From: Hyperoodon ampullatus
Lineage: Eukaryota > Chordata > Mammalia > Artiodactyla > Ziphiidae
DNA length: 64,000 bases
NCBI GenBank assembly: GCA_949752795.1
Contig: OX457072.1
Location: 3,162,001-3,226,000, forward strand
Direction: 5' to 3'
Shown: positions 32,816-43,509 of the stretch, one piece after another
Position numbering within the stretch: the stretch's first letter is position 1
Layout: each line of letters begins with the position of its first letter
Position numbers and translations under genes: made by a program
The notes under the pieces: generated by a model
The model's input: the letters and a program-made list of their open reading frames with translations, nothing else
Told to the model about the DNA's origin: nothing
Databases searched by the model: none

Positions 32816-33097
32816 GACACTAACAAAGATCTACTGGGCATCACAGTTTAACAAGACAACTGAATTCAGGGGGAAAATTGGATTAAGAAGAGATGAGATG
32901 TAATTTCTTTGAAATATTGAAGGTTTTTAATATCAAGGGGAATATGACCTGGACAAATATTATTTTCTATGTTCCCCAGGGTGTTTTGCCTAAGTGCCTG
33001 GAATCCTGCCAACTGTTGTATAAAAGACTTTTCTGTGAACAACCTGCTGTACAATTGGGAGGTGTTGTTTACATTGGACAATTCTGCTTGTTTTCCA
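32816..33097. other. Unassigned sequence
   Basis: Nothing recognised directly 3' of the pseudogene. Confidence 0.45.
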
Positions 33098-33545
33098 TTG
33101 AGGCATTTTATTTGCACATATGTGTTACATCCCTAGAAAAGGAATCCCAGGATTTTCCCTCCTGTGTATGTTTGTCTTGCGTCTTCGTGGTCCATGATGC
33201 CAGCTGACGTTGTTAGGACAGTGAAACCACACTGAAAAGATGGAAGCAGGTTGTTCTGCCATTTTTCTAGATCTTTGAGCTGCACACCAAATCTGGGGCT
33301 GATTGCACCACACTTGTGTAAACTGCCCGTGAAGATCACAGCAGTTTTCCCAGCTCTGTGGTCATCAGTGATTTCAAATTTGCCAATGTAACCACGTTTC
33401 ACCATCACAGTTAGAAACCAGACGATGGTTTTGGAGCACAGCCCGATAAGAACCTGGCATCTGCCTCTCTTTTAGGAATTGTTGATGGTCTTGAGAGCAT
33501 CAGCCAGGACATTCATGCCCGCCATTATGGCGGCATGGAAAGATG
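33098..33545 (-). pseudogene. RPS15A: Processed pseudogene of ribosomal protein S15a (uS8)
   Basis: The parent gene encodes a 130-residue protein of the small ribosomal subunit. The ancestral start codon lies at 33523-33525 and the stop at 33133-33135. That is exactly 131 codons with no indel and no intron, so this is a reverse-transcribed mRNA copy. The 3' UTR with AATAAA is visible ('tttatt' on the plus strand near 33109-33114). The translation keeps the family motifs 'DDHRAGK', '[16 protein letters not shown]', '[10 protein letters not shown]' and 'TGGKILGF'. It is broken by an in-frame TAA at codon 18 (33472-33474), where glutamate stood in the parent. Several further substitutions change conserved residues, for example in 'CGFTVL' and 'ARQTYTGGK'. 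No clear poly(A) tail or target duplication remains, so the insertion is not recent. A downstream start could give a frame of about 92 residues, but I see no reason to think it is expressed. Confidence 0.93.
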
Positions 33546-35305
33546 GTGGAGAGAGAGCTGGACGATTCTGATTATCCATCTGCACCAGGAGGTTTGCAAG
33601 TTGTAAATACTTTGCAATTTTAAAACACAGGTATGGATTAACATTGTCCTACAGACGTTTGTGAATGGCAATAGAAAATGCAGACATAAAAGGGAGTAAG
33701 GAAAATGTAACAAATACTTGCTTTTTGACGGCTTAAGGGGTTCAGAAGTCTCTTAACAAGAGAGTTACTCTTCTCAAGTTTTCCAGGCCTTTTAAAAGGC
33801 TTTACAATTTTCAGTCTTATTCTTCTTCCCCGAGCAAACTGATTTTGGCCTAAATCTTAGCAACTGTGGAGAAATTAGTGATTGCATGGTATCGTGTGTT
33901 GTGTACTTTATCCATACCCCTTTCTTACTTCAGCGAATGATGGCGCCTTGGTTACTTTAACTCGGTGGCCTCAACGTTGTTTTAAACTCTGTGCACTGGA
34001 GAGAAGCCAGGAGCACTTGTCTTCAGGTAAGACACACTCTCTGGGACAGGTGTGGGGTGAGAGGGGAAGGGAGGAGGGGTGAGGAGAGGGGTGGGGACCT
34101 TCAGGAGGGGCCCCAGGGAGAGGCTTCTTGCGAGAAGGAGAGGGGCGAGATGTATATGGGCAGTGTCTTCAGCTTTACAAAGGACTCACAGGATGTGTGC
34201 ATACGTTTACCTTTACAGCCTTGGAGACACAGGCAGAAGAGGCTGCTTCGGGAAGAACTGTGTGGTTGGGCCGATCCGACAGGAAAAGGGACTGACTTTT
34301 CACAGTGTGTCTTGCCCTTCCCTTTGACTTCTGTTCTCTGTGCAAGTAGTATCTTTTCAAAAAATAATTTCATTTAAAGTGATTAAATTTAAAACAGAAG
34401 GAAACAGGAAAAGCTAATCCATTGTTAACATCTCTTGAATTACGTGATACGTATTCCAGTACATGGCCCACATTTCATTCCCTGTGGTTGGCGTAGACTT
34501 ACTTCCTCAAATGGATTTCTCTTTGAACCCAAGAGAAGTGTTCTCTGGAGCCATCTCTCAGGTTTCTCCTAAGCTAGAAGGTGCCATGAGGAGACCATCT
34601 CCCCTTCTCCCTGTGACCTTTCCCTAGCTTCATGGCCATCGGCCATCGTGCACGGTCTCATTTCCATGGCTATCTGATCCTGTGCTGGTTTCCCAGCTGG
34701 GTTACAGCTGGGATTGAACAATGGGCCTGCCCTGCCCTTGTTAGCACTGCATCTTCATACAATGCCTCCCTGTTGGGACTTAACAACCTTTGGTGTGTAG
34801 GACACTTAGCAGGTGCTCCCTAACTGTAGCTACCACCATACATACCAAGTCTATTAACAACACACATTTCCAAATACTACATTTCCAATTTCTAAATTTT
34901 TAATTTATCGGAACTATAGTTGGTGCAACAATATTTCCATAAAGTAAGAGTATTCGGACAGTGCTGTATTTTCTGTGCCTATTTTGTGAACTCTACTTCA
35001 AGTAGCCTTGTGATACACTTTTCACTTTACATTTACTAACTAAAAGGAAGCTAGCCGTATCCAGTGAAGGACTTTAAGATTTTATAATTTTGTAAAGAAA
35101 ACAAGCACTTCGGTAGACATGATTATGACTAAGTAACGTCAAAATAATAAGGCTCAACTTTGGCAAAGAAATAATTTTCCCCAAATGTGGGAAATTTCTA
35201 AAGAATAGTTTGTAAGAAACCAAAGCTGTGAATTTATACATAAAGATTCTCTTTGAATGAATCTCAACTATTTTACTTACAAGTTGAGAGTAAAGGTACC
35301 AGGGA
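33546..35305. other. Unassigned sequence with a G-rich tract
   Basis: No gene recognised. 34048-34112 is strongly G-rich ('gtggggtgagaggggaaggg', 'gaggggtggggacc'). 34830-35300 is AT-rich and repeat-free. Confidence 0.45.
34048..34112 (+). repeat. G-rich, G-quadruplex-prone tract
   Basis: At least eight runs of three or more G lie within 65 bases, separated by short A/T-containing loops. Confidence 0.7.
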
Positions 35306-35320
35306 AAAGAGGTTATTTTA

Positions 35321-35665
35321 TTTTATTTTTTAATTTTAATTAAAAAAATTGAAGTATGGATGCTGTACAATATTATATAAGTTACAGGTGTACAATATAG
35401 TGATTCACAATTTTTAAAGGTTATACTCCATTTCTAGTTGTTATAAAATATTGGCTATATTCCCCGTGTGGTACAATATATCCTTGTAGCTTATTTTACA
35501 CCTAACAGTTGGTACCTCTTATTCCCCTGTCCCTCTATAGGGATATATCCTTCCCCCCTCCCCACTGGTGACCACTAGTGTGTTCTCTATATCTGTGAGT
35601 CTGCTTCTTGTTTGTTATATTCACTAGTTTGTTGTATTTTTTAGATTCCACATATAAGTGATATG
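35321..35665 (-). mobile_element. L1 3' end, 5'-truncated
   Basis: 'attgaagtatggatgctgta', 'gttacaggtgtacaatatag', 'ccactggtgaccactagtgt', 'ttctctatatctgtgagtct' and 'ttccacatataagtgatat' are minus-strand L1 3' UTR. It is flanked by 'aaagaggttattttt' (35306) and its variant 'aaagaggttttta' (35667). Confidence 0.85.
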
Positions 35666-35675
35666 GAAAGAGGTT

Positions 35676-35822
35676 TTTATCTATCTATTTATTTGTTTAT
35701 TTAGGCCTCGCCTTGCGGCTTGTGTGGCTTGCGGAATCTTAGTTCCCCAGCCAAGGATGGAACTGGGCCCCTGGCAGTGAAAGCGCCGAGTTCTAACCAC
35801 TGGACCGCCGGGGCAGTCCCTA
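35676..35822 (-). mobile_element. CHR-family SINE, short form
   Basis: Minus-strand head 'gggactgccccggcggtcca', box B region and body, with a (TTTA)n-type tail. Target duplication 'gaaagaggtt' at 35666-35675 and 35823-35832. It inserted into one of the L1's own target-duplication copies. Confidence 0.93.
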
Positions 35823-35832
35823 GAAAGAGGTT

Positions 35833-36199
35833 ATTTTTAAAAGTGAAATCCAATTGTATGATTGTAAATTCAAAGAGGAAAACTGTTCCCCTTGAGAAAT
35901 TCTGAGTTCGTCCGTACAAGGAAGCTAGATCTTAAGGTTTTCTTTCTGTTCTCCGAGCTTCCAGTCGTTGCGTCCGGCCAGACGTGCAGGGTGACTGAAC
36001 TCTCACCTCCCGCTCCTGTCCAGTCGAGTCCAGTGGCTTCGCCACGGCCCAGCGCTGCTCTCTCCAAACACTCTTCGTGTGCCGCCCCCTCCTGCCCCGA
36101 ACCAACTCTTCCCAAGTCCTCCCACAGCCTCTGTGCTTCAGTTGGGTCATTGGTCACTGTCCCCATGGCACGTAATGATTCCCTACCGTAGGACCGCGG
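35833..36199. other. Unassigned GC-rich sequence
   Basis: Small overlapping frames on both strands (up to 99 codons) without recognisable protein. No repeat recognised. Confidence 0.45.
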
Positions 36200-36540
36200 G
36201 CAGTCCTCGCCCGGAGATCTGCCCTGTTTCTCCCCAGTCCCGGTTCTAAAGTCCCGGCTCCACAGCTCCCTCTGCCAAAGAGCTTTCCCTGATGGCCACA
36301 GCCCACACTCATCCCCGCTCCGTGTCGCTCCTATAATACATGTGATCCTCCAGCACTTAGCGGCCGATTACGTGGTGTCAGAATATCTTTGTATTGTCTC
36401 TGGTATGTTCTGCCTTCCCCTTCCAGATAGATGGCACTGTCTCTGAGGGCAGACACAGTAGTTAAATTGCGACCATATTCCCAGTTACTTCTTGAATGTA
36501 CGTGTTACATTGTAGCACTCAGTGAACTTACTTTTGGGTA
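36200..36540 (+). mobile_element. L2 LINE 3' end
   Basis: 'aaagagctttccctgatggc', 'tctttgtattgtctctggta', 'gtctctgagggcagacacag' and 'tagcactcagtgaactta' follow the L2 3' order. Confidence 0.6.
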
Positions 36541-36748
36541 CCTGTTTTTTCTTATTTTAAAAGTAATAACAAACCCTTAGAATAAATCCCTCAGCATGGG
36601 TTTCCTGGATCAAAGTATATAAACTTGTTGCTGGCCTCTCCCAGAAAAGTAAAATTGATAACGACACATCACAGGACATTATGAGAACAAGAGACAACAC
36701 CCAGAGAGCTACAGTCCTGCTACCAGTTTGTTTGGCTTCCTTGTAGTG
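36541..36748. other. Unassigned sequence
   Basis: Nothing recognised. Confidence 0.4.
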
Positions 36749-37040
36749 TTTTTTTTTTAATTAATTAATTTTTTTACTGAAGTATAGTTGATTTACAATG
36801 TTGTGTTAATTTCAGGTGTACAGCAAAGTGATTCAGATATATATATATATATATATACATATACACGCACCTATATATTTGAATATATATATAGAATGAA
36901 TATACATGAATATGTGTGTATATTCTTTTTCAGATTCTTTTCCCATATAGGTTATTACAAAATGCTGAGTGTAGTTCCCTGTACTATACAGTAGGTCCTT
37001 GTTGGTTATTATGTTAAATATATAGTATTGTGTATTTCCT
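36749..37040 (-). mobile_element. L1 3' end with AT microsatellite
   Basis: 'tgaagtatagttgatttaca', 'cagcaaagtgattcagatat', then (TA)n-rich sequence at about 36836-36900, 'cagattcttttcccatatag' and 'tatacagtaggtccttgttg'. 5'-truncated copy. Confidence 0.9.
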
Positions 37041-37184
37041 TAACAGCGTTTTTCAAAAGCACCTTTTGATATTCTTGTCATCAAATATACATACAGCTTT
37101 TTGTCTTGCTTTTTTCATATAATATTTAACAGCAGGAGTACTTTTTGATTAAGCAATACGCATTAATAAGATATTTGCTGACCA

Positions 37185-37636
37185 CCTGCGACGTATAAGG
37201 CACAGGAGGATGAGGAGGATATTTGTTAGGAAGGGAGAGTCTGTCGGTGTGCAGCTTTGTCCGTGTTGGAACTAAGAAGGCCTTGAGCAGTGAACAGGCT
37301 GTGGGATGATGCGGGCCGTCAGCATGGACTAGATGAGCAGCTGCTATGTGCTGGCCCCTTCCAGGTGCTGGGATCTAGCAGGAACCAACGGAAGGTGTGC
37401 ATAGGAGCCTGCCTCCAATGGGGAAGCAGACATGAAACAGACAGATGGCCATGATCCGGCCATAGGAGATAAAGCAGAGTAAGGAGTTAGAGAGTGACAG
37501 GGCTGCTATCTGAGCTGATGGAAGGAGGGAGGGTAATGAATAGAGGGGGAGAGACCTCCAGGAAGAGGGAACGGCAGTGCCAGGGCCACAGGCCAGCGAG
37601 GCACAGCATGGAGGCCAGCGTGGCTGCAGCTGTCTT
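37185..37636 (-). mobile_element. L2 LINE fragment
   Basis: 'gctatgtgctggccccttcc', 'aggtgctgggatctagcagg', 'gacatgaaacagacagatgg', 'aaagcagagtaaggagttag' and 'agggaacggcagtgccaggg' match the reverse complement of the L2 3' part. The SINE at 37649 inserted at its edge. Confidence 0.7.
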
Positions 37637-37648
37637 CGGCCCTAGTTC

Positions 37649-38126
37649 TTTTTTTTTTGTAAAGTCTATTTTTTTTAAAAAATTATTTATTTAATTTATT
37701 TATTTTGGGCTGTGTTGGGTCTTCGTTGCTACGCGTGGACTTTCTCTAGTTGCAGTGAGCGGGGGCTACTTTTCATTGTGGTGTGTGGGCTTCTCATTGC
37801 AGTGGCTTCTCTTGTTGTGGAGCACGGGCTCTAGGCGCGTGGGCTTCAGTAGTTGTGGCGCGTGGGCTCAGTAGTTGTGGCTCATGGGCTCTAGAGCACA
37901 GGCTCAGTAGTTGTGGAGCATGGGCTCTAGGCGCGCGGGCTTCAGTAGTTGTGGCGCGTGGGCTCAGTAGTTGTGGTTCATGGGCTCTAGGCCACGGGCC
38001 TCAGTAGTTGTGGTGCACGGGCTTAGTTGCTCCACGGCATGTGGAATCTTCCCGGACCAGGGCTCGAACCTGCGTCCCCTGCATTGGCAGGCAGATTGTC
38101 AACCACTGTGCCACCAGGGGAGCCCC
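37649..38126 (-). mobile_element. CHR-family SINE, internally expanded
   Basis: 478 bp, compared with about 320-350 bp for the other long copies here. Minus strand: head 'gggctcccctggtggcacag', box B-like 'ggttcgagcc', T-rich tail at 37649-37710. Perfect 12-bp target duplication 'cggccctagttc' at 37637-37648 and 38127-38138. The extra length is a 96-bp tandem duplication in the body: the unit starting 'ctctaggcgcg' at 37829 recurs at 37925. Confidence 0.96.
37829..38020. repeat. 96-bp tandem duplication inside the SINE
   Basis: Two copies with unit start at 37829 and 37925. Each holds three 'cagtagttgtgg' modules, so a finer modular repeat is also present. It produces a repetitive open frame (37783-38007, with 'VVVARGLSSCGSWAL' twice) that is not a gene. 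Confidence 0.9.
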
Positions 38127-38138
38127 CGGCCCTAGTTC

Positions 38139-39116
38139 CGTTGAGACAGATGTTTAATTTGTTTAGTTTCAAGTAGATGCTTTATAGACAACAATATTTA
38201 ATATAATATGATGAACATTCAATGCTTTACATATATTATCTATAATTGTTAAAACAACTACCAAGACTCGGTGTTTCATTTTGGTATTTATGGTACGATA
38301 TATATAAATTAAAAAAACAAATATTACTCCATATTGTTTATGAATAGAAACAATAGTTAAAGGGTAAAAACATGGATGGGGAAGATACATAATTACCAAA
38401 TTCAGGTTAGCAGCTCCCTCTGGGTGGGGAGGGAAGGGAATGGGGTTGGGGGATGGGGAGTTTACAAATGGATCTGTGATGCTCTATTTCTTTTTATTAA
38501 GCTTGTGATATATAAATGTTACTGAATATTCGATTTTTGTTATTACTTTTGTGTGCTACATATATGTGTGTGTATATCACAGATTTAGACTCAAAAATAC
38601 TTCCGTCTAACTTCAAGCCAGTGCTCATTTTAGTTGCTTACTTCAAAATGAATAGCCCCTACCAAAGAAAAGCTCACAGTAAAAACTACCACCCAGCCAC
38701 ACTCCCCTTACTCAGCAAGGAAGGTAATGAACACGGTCTCCCAGATCCCATTTACAGAAGGAGACTCCTCTTCCTCTGAACCAGCCTGCCGTGTAAGAAC
38801 ATCATATGACAAGGCAGTGTGATCACAGAACAGTGGGTGGTGGCCTTGCCTGTGAGCTAGTGCATGGGCATCACAGCTTGGGGAGAGCGGGTAAGCTGTT
38901 GCCAGCAGCGGCTGGGTCTGGGGGTGAGCCTGCCGCGCACCGTCCCAGCCACGAGGGTAGCGTCAGCTCACACCAGAGCTGCTGTCTTTCCTTCAAGCCA
39001 CTGCCCAGAAATTATTAGAGTATCAGCAACAGTGCCTCCGATTCTTAGGAAAACACCTTTATTCTCCAATAACGTAAGGGTTTCTGAAAGAACGTTACAT
39101 GACTGTCCTGTCTAAC
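38139..39116. other. Unassigned sequence with a possible old L1 tail
   Basis: About 38330-38570 ('agcagctccctctgggtggg', 'gagtttacaaatggatctgt') loosely resembles old L1 3' UTR. The rest is unassigned. Confidence 0.4.
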
Positions 39117-39128
39117 GTATCTGCTCAG

Positions 39129-39259
39129 GGAAAGGAGAGTGGGGTGGTAGTGGGATGAACTGGGAGATTGGGATTGACATGTATACACTAATATGTATAA
39201 AATAGATAACTACTAAGAGCCTGCTGTATAAAAAATAAAATAAAATTCAAAAAAATAAA
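39129..39259 (+). mobile_element. Very short L1 3' end with target duplication
   Basis: About 131 bases: 'ggatgaactgggagattggg', 'tgtataaaatagataact', 'aagagcctgctgtata' and an A-rich tail. Perfect 12-bp target duplication 'gtatctgctcag' at 39117-39128 and 39260-39271. The internal part of the usual 3' UTR is missing, so the copy is deleted as well as truncated. Confidence 0.9.
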
Positions 39260-39271
39260 GTATCTGCTCAG

Positions 39272-39517
39272 ATACTTTAATTAGCAGCTCTCACATATAC
39301 AGACAATACAGAAACAGTCTTTGGTGCTCTAGGAACCTATAGAAGAAATAACATCACGCAGAGAAATGCAGTTAAGTTGAAGCTTGAATGAGGTCATATG
39401 AAAAGCATCTGGCTTCTGCCTTCACTTGTCCTAAGTTAAATAAATAAATAAGCTATCTGAAGTAGCTGCCCCTAAGGCAGGAGAATAATAGACAGAAATA
39501 GGTTAAAATAATCATAT
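39272..39517. other. Unassigned sequence
   Basis: Nothing recognised except '(aaat)3' at 39439-39451. Confidence 0.4.
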
Positions 39518-39533
39518 GGTAGCTTGGATTTTT

Positions 39534-39622
39534 TTTTTTTTTGAGAGTTATATTTTCTTCAGCGGAAATTTTTAGGACTTCGAGCCCGGGAGGCAACATT
39601 TCAAGTAACCCTGAGAGGACTG
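39534..39622 (-). mobile_element. Short poly(A)-tailed retroinsertion of unknown RNA
   Basis: A T-run followed by about 80 unique bases (39543-39622), bounded by a perfect 16-bp direct repeat 'ggtagcttggattttt' (39518-39533 and 39623-39638). On the minus strand it reads from 'ccagtcctctcagggtta' to 'aagaaaatataactctca' and then poly(A), so it is a retrocopy of some RNA made by L1 machinery. It matches no SINE, L1, Y RNA, 7SL, 5S or tRNA that I know. Confidence 0.8.
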
Positions 39623-39638
39623 GGTAGCTTGGATTTTT

Positions 39639-39904
39639 AATTTTATAAGATAAGCAGTGGATTTGCTACGTGTTTTTTTAAAAAGAGATTTCAGGATGGC
39701 AGAATATTATTAAAAGTGATTGCAGGTGAGGAGTGGAGAGGGTGGGACAGTTATTTTTCACTTTAAAAGTTCTCTTTTGCTTGAATTTTTATAAAATCAC
39801 GATTTTTTTCTACAAATAGCTTTAAAGAGAGTGACTGAATCTCTTTTATTAATGGAGAAAAACAGCACATCTTATGGTCACTTAAAACTTTAATTATTAA
39901 AACC
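39639..39904. other. Unassigned sequence
   Basis: Nothing recognised. Confidence 0.4.
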
Positions 39905-40260
39905 ATGTTTTAATTCTCAGAGTTACTTTGCCATATGTGTTTTATCCCCATTTGATACATGAAGAAATTGGGGCACAAAACAGAAGATAATTTGTCTAAG
40001 GCACCAGGTTGGTGATGAAGCCAGTACTGAGACTTGAGTCTCCTGTATTGTATTTTTTCTTTCTTTCTTTTTTTTATGAAGCATAGTTGTTTTACAGTAT
40101 TGTGTTAATTTCTGCTGCACCACAAAGTGATTCAGCTATAAATATATATGCATTATTTTTTCATATTCTTTTCCACTCTGTTTTATCATAGGATATTGAA
40201 TATAGTTCCCCGTGCTACGAGTCTCCTGTATTTTAGTTGAATTATATTTTCTTACTAGAG
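39905..40260 (-). mobile_element. MIR split by an L1 fragment
   Basis: 'cagagttactttgccatatg', 'ccccatttgatacatgaaga' and 'gcaccaggttggtgatgaag' are minus-strand MIR. The MIR is interrupted at 40050-40218 and resumes briefly after it. Confidence 0.65.
40050..40218 (-). mobile_element. Short L1 3' end with target duplication
   Basis: 'gaagcatagttgttttacag', 'cacaaagtgattcagctata', 'cactctgttttatcatagg' and 'gaatatagttccccgtgcta'. Perfect 14-bp target duplication 'gagtctcctgtatt' at 40036-40049 and 40219-40232. Confidence 0.93.
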
Positions 40261-40600
40261 TCTTCTGGTCTTCAGGTGCTAAATAAAGTCTTCTCTGAGA
40301 AGCAAACAGCCAGAGGAATCTGAAAGTTCCCAGAATTTTATCTGGAACGAACTCCCCTCACCTCAGTGTTCTGTTCAAATTTCAACTATACAAGTAAACT
40401 TTATTAATGTATTTTCCTCCTTGATTTGTTAAAATTGTTAAAATTCTCTTCTGTGTTTTCAAAACCAATTTCTGATTTGCCATTTATCATAACCAAGATG
40501 TAAAAGCAAAAAGATTTTTCAGGCCTCCAAGTTTTTTTTTTAATAAAAGAATTTAAAAAGGCAAAGCAAAACACAAAACTTTATAGCTGAATCACGTGAT
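40233..40600. other. Unassigned AT-rich sequence
   Basis: Nothing recognised apart from the possible end of the MIR. Confidence 0.4.
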
Positions 40601-40607
40601 CCATATG

Positions 40608-40706
40608 TATTTTTTTTAAGATAAATGTATTTATTTATTTGTTTTTGACTGCGTTGGGTGTTTGTTGCTGTGCATGGGCTTTCTCTAGTTGCGGCGAGCA
40701 GGGGCA
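40608..40706 (-). mobile_element. CHR-family SINE, tail half only
   Basis: 'ttatttatttgtttttgact', 'gcgttgggtgtttgttgctg', 'ggctttctctagttgcggcg' and 'agcaggggc' are the tail-side part of the long CHR form. The tRNA-like head is absent, so this copy is 5'-truncated. It abuts a MIR directly. Confidence 0.88.
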
Positions 40707-40714
40707 CATATAAT

Positions 40715-40965
40715 GCCTAACATATAATACCAGGCATGTTTCTAAATGCTTGGTATATATTAATGTAATCAGTCCCCCCACCAAGCGTATGGGGCATCAT
40801 TGCTCTCACTTTATAGACGGGGGGTAGGGGTGAGGGTTGCGCTGTGGCACAGAGTGACAAGGTGACGTGTCACCACCCACCGCCCCAGAGCTGCAGGGCT
40901 GGACTTGAACACAGGCAGTCTGCCAGCTGCTCTGACAACTGTACTCTAGCATCTCTCTAGAAGGC
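40715..40965 (-). mobile_element. MIR fossil
   Basis: 'aataccaggcatgtttctaa', 'catcattgctctcactttat', 'gtggcacagagtgacaaggt' and 'agggctggacttgaacacag' follow minus-strand MIR over nearly its full length. Confidence 0.8.
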
Positions 40966-43428
40966 AAAGCTCTGGGGTTTACAAAATCTCCATTATTCCA
41001 GGTGATTCTCTTATAGTCATTTTCAAACTTTTCTTTGGGTTCACAATTTGTCCAGGAACACCTACGTTTGAGGGACCAGGTCTCCGGGCTGCAGTGATGT
41101 GCACCTCTGAGCGCTCTGGGTTTAAACAATGCTATTCTCCTTGTTCTTTTAGCCATCGGATGATTTTTAGTTCCTTATTTATTCTCATTCACTCAGAAAC
41201 CAAACTTGAAATGTACTAAGTGCGAGATGAAAAGAGTGTTTGGCGGGTTTCAAAATTCAGCCCAAGGCTCCTGCGAACGTGTAAGCTCAGAGTTTCCCTT
41301 CCACAGGTTCCCTGCGCCCCTCCCCTCTGTTTGGAAAGCAGGTGCTCCCAGTGAGGCTCCACCAGATGCAGATTTCTGCTTCCAAGTTAACATGTTGTTT
41401 TCCTTTGCGCATTGTCCATCACCCAGCCTTGAGCTATCTGGAAGGACCCTCCACCTCCAAAGAGGAGGCCCTTCATTTTCACACCCCCCTGACTAGTGAT
41501 GAAAGCAGGATAAGAGGTCCTTGAAGGATCAGATATCATGTGACAGACCTTTAGAGCAAACATTTATGGAGGCCCTGTTTTGTATAAGGCAATTGCAAAG
41601 GGCAGTCTCCTCCCAGTAAAGGGTGGTAGACATCTTAAATCCTGCTAATGAAGTTTAACAATGAGGATTAGGACAAGGCTGGGGGCAGTGGGAGAGGCTG
41701 GCTAGAGGACAGTCAGTTTGCCCTGATTCCAAACAAATTTAGCATGCCTGTGAAGGAATTGCCCTTTGCTTTCCTCCACTGAGATGTCTGTAACCTGGCC
41801 CATGGTATTCCGGTTATTCAGGCTAATATGAATAATCTAAGACTTTTGTTTAGAGCTTGCAAGTCACTGTGCTCAGTTTTCTAAAAGAAGTTTCCATCCT
41901 TGGCCTGGTTAAACTCCCCCCGCCCACGCACACCCCCCATGGCATCAAGCACTTGACAACATGGTGAGAACTCTTCAGGTCTTAAACAGTCTCTGGTTGA
42001 TCTGACCCGGGCTTAAAGAAGTCAATCATCATTCTTGGGAACGGTGGCATTGAGTCCAGGAAGACAGCCACAGGGGGCCTCAGGGGAACTGCCCTCTCCT
42101 ACCACCCCTGCTCCAGGCCTGGGCCAGCTGGTTCACTCCTGCAAATGTTAGGAAACGTGAACTATTAAAAATGCAGACCTGGAGGAATGGTCCCGGGATG
42201 TGACTCACTCTAGGTGACTTGTTTCAGTGGTGGTTCCCGTGGAAACCTGTCATACCTGTTCCAGCTCCAGTGACCCTTCTGCCCTGTGCCAGCTCCTGTC
42301 CCAGCACTTGGTGAGGCATGACCACCACCACTGGCCAGAGAGGGAAACCCAGGGGCTCTAGCCACGCACAGGGCAGAGGTCCCAGATCTTGGAAGCTGGT
42401 TGCTTACTTTTAGGTGGGTTTTAATTTGCCCCAGTGAGATCTTTCTTAGCTGTGTAGGATTTGGGTATTTGCTAAAAAAAAGAACTGCTGTCAATGATGA
42501 GTGAACGAGTGTGTGTGTGTGTGTGTTTGCTTTTTCCCAGCTCTGTAGTTCTCCCCAACTGCATCTTATTCATTCTCACCTGTTGTTTGCTTGTTACTGT
42601 TTTGCTAGTTCAGGTTCATTTTTTCTCAGGGTTGATGTACCACCTATGTTCAATTGCAAGGCAAAAATTGGTATTGTGAACCTGAGTAAATCTTGAAACT
42701 GCTTTCAAATAGAAGTATTTCATGTTTACCACAAATGTTAATAGGACTTCTTTAGGTGGAAAAGAAATGCAGGTTTTAGTCTGCCAAATCTTGGGAATCA
42801 CTGAATCGTGGAACTTTCTTTTTTTCCTCCCTTTCTGTTATTTAGTAAAAATAGGAAGAAAACTTTTACTGATGGTGAATTTTGGAACGATCCTTTTGAA
42901 TAAGTTATTCTCATGTTTGATTCTTCTCTTGGGAGACCCGTAGTCTCTCTCCTTGGGAGGCAGTAAGGGAACCTCAGTAGAATGCAGTATGTATCTGTCG
43001 TTTTCTTGAAAATCAAAATCAGGTCTTCTAGAAAACGGTCTTATAACTAGAGCCAGAAATGATGAAATTAGTAGGTTTAAAAAACCTTGTTATGGATTCA
43101 CAGAGATAGAGGAGAAGACAGTTACGTGGCGGGCAGGGGGAATGAGTGAGCTGGACAGCTCTGTGCTTGGATAACAGAGCCAGTCATCTTGGTTTGCTAC
43201 CCACTCCTAAGCCCCTTCCTCCTTGGTCTCTCCAGCCTTTTTGTCTTTGCTACTTAAAATCCTTCTCCTCAAAGGCTTCTCCTAGTCTGTACTTTTTACA
43301 TGCAAAACCTTTTCACATCACTTTTGGAGTCTTTTTTTGGGAAGCTCATTAAAAACATTCTCCTGGATTCTGGACCTCCTTCTGAGGGCTGTGTCCCTTT
43401 ATCTATGATGTCATCAGAGCCTGGACAC
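40966..43428. other. Long unassigned stretch
   Basis: About 2.4 kb without a recognisable gene. (GT)n at 42509-42527. A short L2-like piece is possible near 41555-41650. Several small frames on both strands have no recognisable product. Confidence 0.45.
42509..42527. repeat. (GT)n microsatellite
   Basis: About nine GT units. Confidence 0.9.
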
Positions 43429-43509
43429 TGGATCAATATTTAAAAACTTTTTTTATTATTTTACTTTTGGATCAATATTTTATTTTTTTAAAAAATTTAT
43501 TTATTTTCC

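Noticed and set aside
37783..38007. Open frame with repeated 'VVVARGLSSCGSWAL' motifs as a repeat protein
   Set aside because: It is the translation of the duplicated body of a CHR SINE.
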